A stretch of 15,352 bases of DNA from positions 1-15,352 of the forward strand of contig VXRI01000154.1 of NCBI GenBank assembly GCA_009838595.1, given 5' to 3'. The stretch is from Chloroflexota bacterium (GTDB lineage Bacteria; Chloroflexota; Dehalococcoidia; Lucifugimonadales; JADFKI01). Of the stretch, positions 13,539-15,352 are shown in pieces. How positions within the stretch are numbered: position 1 is the first letter of the stretch; the number at the start of each line of letters is the position of its first letter. A program made the position numbers and the translations under genes. Below the pieces are notes generated by a model, which had not been told where the DNA came from, made no database searches, and was given only the letters and a program-made list of their open reading frames with translations.

Positions 13539-14852
13539 CTAGAACACATCCGCCATCATCATGTCCGCGTATGTCTCGCGGCGGCGGATTAGGCGCGCAT
13601 CACCGTCTTTCGCCATGACAATTGCGGGCCTGCCGTTCAGGTTGTAGTTGCTCGCCATCGAGGGCGCGTAGGCGCCGGATGATGGTATCGCCACGATGTC
13701 GCCCGGCTGCACTACCGGCATAGTGATGTCGCGCACCAGCACATCGCCACTCTCACAATACTTGCCCGCGAGCGTAACCACTTCCGACGGCGGCGCGGAC
13801 ATACGACTCGCCAACACGGCTTCGTATTCGGAGCCGTATATCGCGGGGCGGATGTTGTCGCCCATGCCGCCGTCCAGCGACACATACTTTCGCACTGTGG
13901 GGATGTCCTTGATACCGCCTACGGTGTACAACGCAACGCCCGCGCGCCCGACTATCGAGCGTCCAGGTTCCACGACCAGCTGCGGCGTTCCGAAGCCCAA
14001 CTCGCCGCACAGCCGCGAGGTGTACTTCGTAATCGACTCTGCGTACTCGGCAATTTGCGGCGGCGGCTCGCTACGCACATAGCCGATTGCGAACCCGCCG
14101 CCCGGGCTGAATACCTTAAGTTGCAAGCCCTCCTCCTTGAACTGCGTCAAGTAATTCAGTACCACTTCAATCGCAAATTCGTAAGGCTCCAGCTCAAATA
14201 TCGGCGAACCGAGGTGGAAATGTATGCCTACGAGGTCTAGGTTCGGGGCATTCAGAGCTTGTCGAATTGCCTTTGCGGCGTCGCCCGTCTCGATGGAAAA
14301 GCCGAACTTGCTGTCGAGTATGCCGGTCGTGGTCTTCTCGTGTGTGTGGGCGTCGATGCCGGGCGACAGGCGCAGCATAATGTCTTGTCGCGCGCCGCGC
14401 CGTCCGGCGATTTCGTCTAGCGCTTCGAGTTCGTGGAAACTATCCACCACGATTTGCCCGATGCCGTAGTCCAGCGCGAACTCCAGCTCGTCGGGTGTCT
14501 TGTTGTTGCCGTGAAAATAGACGCCTTCCGGCGGCGCATCGGCGGCGCGCGCGACTGCGAGCTCGCCGCCGGAGACGACATCCAACCCTAGTCCCTCTTC
14601 GGCTACGATGCGCGCGATTGCCGGATTCACGAACGCTTTGGATGCGTATGCCACGCGGCTGTTCGGATAGCGCGAGCCGAACTCCGTAACGAACTCGCGG
14701 CACATACCGCGCAGCGTATCCTCGTCGAACACATACAGCGGCGTGCCAAACTCCGCCGCCAAGTCCACAGTGTCGCAGCCGCCTAACGACAGGTGGTCTT
14801 GTGCATTGACCGCCGCCGTAACGGGAAATAGGTCTATATTGTCAAAACTCAT
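13539..14852 (-). CDS. lysA: Diaminopimelate decarboxylase
   Basis: Cytoplasmic PLP enzyme that removes CO2 from meso-diaminopimelate to make L-lysine, the last step of the pathway. It has 437 residues, within the family range. Fold-type III marks are visible: AYASKA with the PLP lysine at 72, GLDVVSGGEL, FHGNNK, GIHFHLGS, PGGGFAIGY, VEPGRSIVG, YCESGD with Cys366 as the catalytic residue from the second subunit, and GAYAPSMASNYN near the end. This set is specific for LysA rather than ornithine or arginine decarboxylase. The frame opens at a TTG at 14858, but the ATG at 14852 is 7 bases from GGAG. A -10-like TATAAT lies upstream. The next gene encodes an amino-acid-binding lipoprotein; a shared link to lysine or amino-acid supply is possible but unproven. 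Confidence 0.95.
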   Translation of the reverse strand: MSFDNIDLFPVTAAVNAQDHLSLGGCDTVDLAAEFGTPLYVFDEDTLRGMCREFVTEFGSRYPNSRVAYASKAFVNPAIARIVAEEGLGLDVVSGGELAVARAADAPPEGVYFHGNNKTPDELEFALDYGIGQIVVDSFHELEALDEIAGRRGARQDIMLRLSPGIDAHTHEKTTTGILDSKFGFSIETGDAAKAIRQALNAPNLDLVGIHFHLGSPIFELEPYEFAIEVVLNYLTQFKEEGLQLKVFSPGGGFAIGYVRSEPPPQIAEYAESITKYTSRLCGELGFGTPQLVVEPGRSIVGRAGVALYTVGGIKDIPTVRKYVSLDGGMGDNIRPAIYGSEYEAVLASRMSAPPSEVVTLAGKYCESGDVLVRDITMPVVQPGDIVAIPSSGAYAPSMASNYNLNGRPAIVMAKDGDARLIRRRETYADMMMADVF

Positions 14853-14991
14853 AATCAAACTCCAGAAATGCGTTACCGTTCAGATTAAACAGTGCCTATC
14901 ATATTATTATAGTGTGGACAGCATAGTATAGTCTCGTTTATCCTGTGTATCGGTTAAACCTTAATTTGTAGGGGGGATATAGGAGACGACA
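14853..14991. promoter_or_regulatory. Divergent promoter region between lysA and the secreted-protein gene
   Basis: This A+T-rich gap separates two divergent starts. For lysA a perfect TATAAT lies on the minus strand at 14911-14906, about 54 bases from the ATG, without a clear -35 box. For the plus-strand gene TGGACA (14915-14920) and TATCCT (14939-14944) are 18 bases apart. The two promoters nearly touch, so their activities could be coupled. No operator palindrome is recognised. Confidence 0.42.
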
Positions 14992-15352
14992 ATGAGCAAA
15001 ATCATACTGTTGTCGGCGTTGCTGATTGCGGTGATTGGCGTGGGACTGCTCTCGGATGCGCGCCAGTGGCTTGCGCTGGGCAATGTCGCATACGCGCAGA
15101 CGGACCTGCCATCGCCGAACAGCACGCCGCTAGACCACGAAGGCGGCTTGAATGTCGTGGACGGCATGGATTCTGGCACTGCCGTCGCGTCTTGGGACGC
15201 AACCGAAGGCGCAACCGGATACCGATTGCAGTGGTTCAACTGGGACGCCGCCGACATTGCATTCAACTTCTTCGACCAGACTTGGGAGCACACGCTCAAT
15301 TCGGTAGATGTGGCAGCAACCGACGCGTCGATGTACTCGCTCACTATCAACC
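14992..15352 (+). CDS. Secreted protein with fibronectin-III-like start, cut off at window end
   Basis: An open frame begins at an ATG 6 bases after AGGAG (14981-14985) and continues to the last base, giving 120 codons of an incomplete protein. The first 37 or so residues are a signal peptide: a Lys, a long hydrophobic run (IILLSALLIAVIGVGLL), then AYA-Q as a likely cleavage site. After a Pro/Ser-rich spacer comes ASWDATEGATGYRLQW, the first strands of a fibronectin type III-like domain, and a Trp- and Asp-rich stretch. Such proteins are exported and often built from repeated domains for adhesion or substrate binding. What follows beyond the edge is unknown, so the function is open. It is divergent from lysA and shares its promoter gap. 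Confidence 0.8.
   Translation, partial: MSKIILLSALLIAVIGVGLLSDARQWLALGNVAYAQTDLPSPNSTPLDHEGGLNVVDGMDSGTAVASWDATEGATGYRLQWFNWDAADIAFNFFDQTWEHTLNSVDVAATDASMYSLTIN

Noticed and set aside
12914..13592. Two plus-strand frames of about 185 codons
   Set aside because: Both mirror the AapJ-like gene; the minus-strand protein has clear family motifs and a lipoprotein signal.
1..15352. CRISPR array, tRNA, rRNA, riboswitch
   Set aside because: I found no regular repeat-spacer series, no cloverleaf-like tRNA with its conserved T-loop sequence, no rRNA motif, and no recognisable riboswitch, including in the lysA leader, where a lysine element might be expected but only about 50 bases are available.

Overview
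The window is a GC-rich bacterial chromosome segment with thirteen complete genes I can support and one cut off at the right edge. Ten of the thirteen complete genes are on the minus strand clearly with recognisable families. The combination of paralogous luciferase-like (LLM) flavin/F420 monooxygenases, amidase-signature enzymes, dipeptide-type ABC ATPases and short palindromic repeats in most gaps resembles marine Chloroflexota of the SAR202/Dehalococcoidia kind. This is inference from gene content only; there is no rRNA or other taxonomic marker here.

Left part (1-2800): a small acidic plus-strand protein with a possible zinc site (224-502) ends in a perfect 15-bp hairpin that can also terminate the converging minus-strand pair oppD-oppF (2624 to 594). 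These are the two ATPases of an oligopeptide/dipeptide importer; no permease or binding protein lies beside them.

Middle (2800-6700): a cytidylate-kinase-like P-loop protein, preceded by an unusual cluster of TGTC repeats; an orphan cyclic-nucleotide-binding-fold protein whose ligand pocket looks degenerate; a DinB/ClbS-like four-helix protein; adenine phosphoribosyltransferase (apt) with a good sigma-70-type promoter; a 126-bp element with terminal inverted repeats; and an unrecognised plus-strand protein that overlaps the next gene tail to tail.

Catabolic block (6661-12041), all on the minus strand: one luciferase-family and one F420-type LLM monooxygenase, and two tandem paralogous amidases that share a perfectly identical first 71 bp. 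Together these look like an accessory set for oxidising and hydrolysing organic amides or related compounds; the substrate cannot be read from sequence.

Right part (12257-15352): lysA (diaminopimelate decarboxylase, last step of lysine synthesis) followed 49 bp downstream by an AapJ-like amino-acid-binding lipoprotein with an added coiled coil and a Cys-x-x-Cys insert near its end, closed by a hairpin terminator. Divergent from lysA, a secreted protein with a fibronectin-III-like start runs off the window.

I see no rRNA, tRNA, CRISPR array, transposase or integrase. The most unusual signals are the tandem amidases with an identical 5' end, the TGTC repeat cluster, the MITE-like element, and the modified AapJ-like protein.
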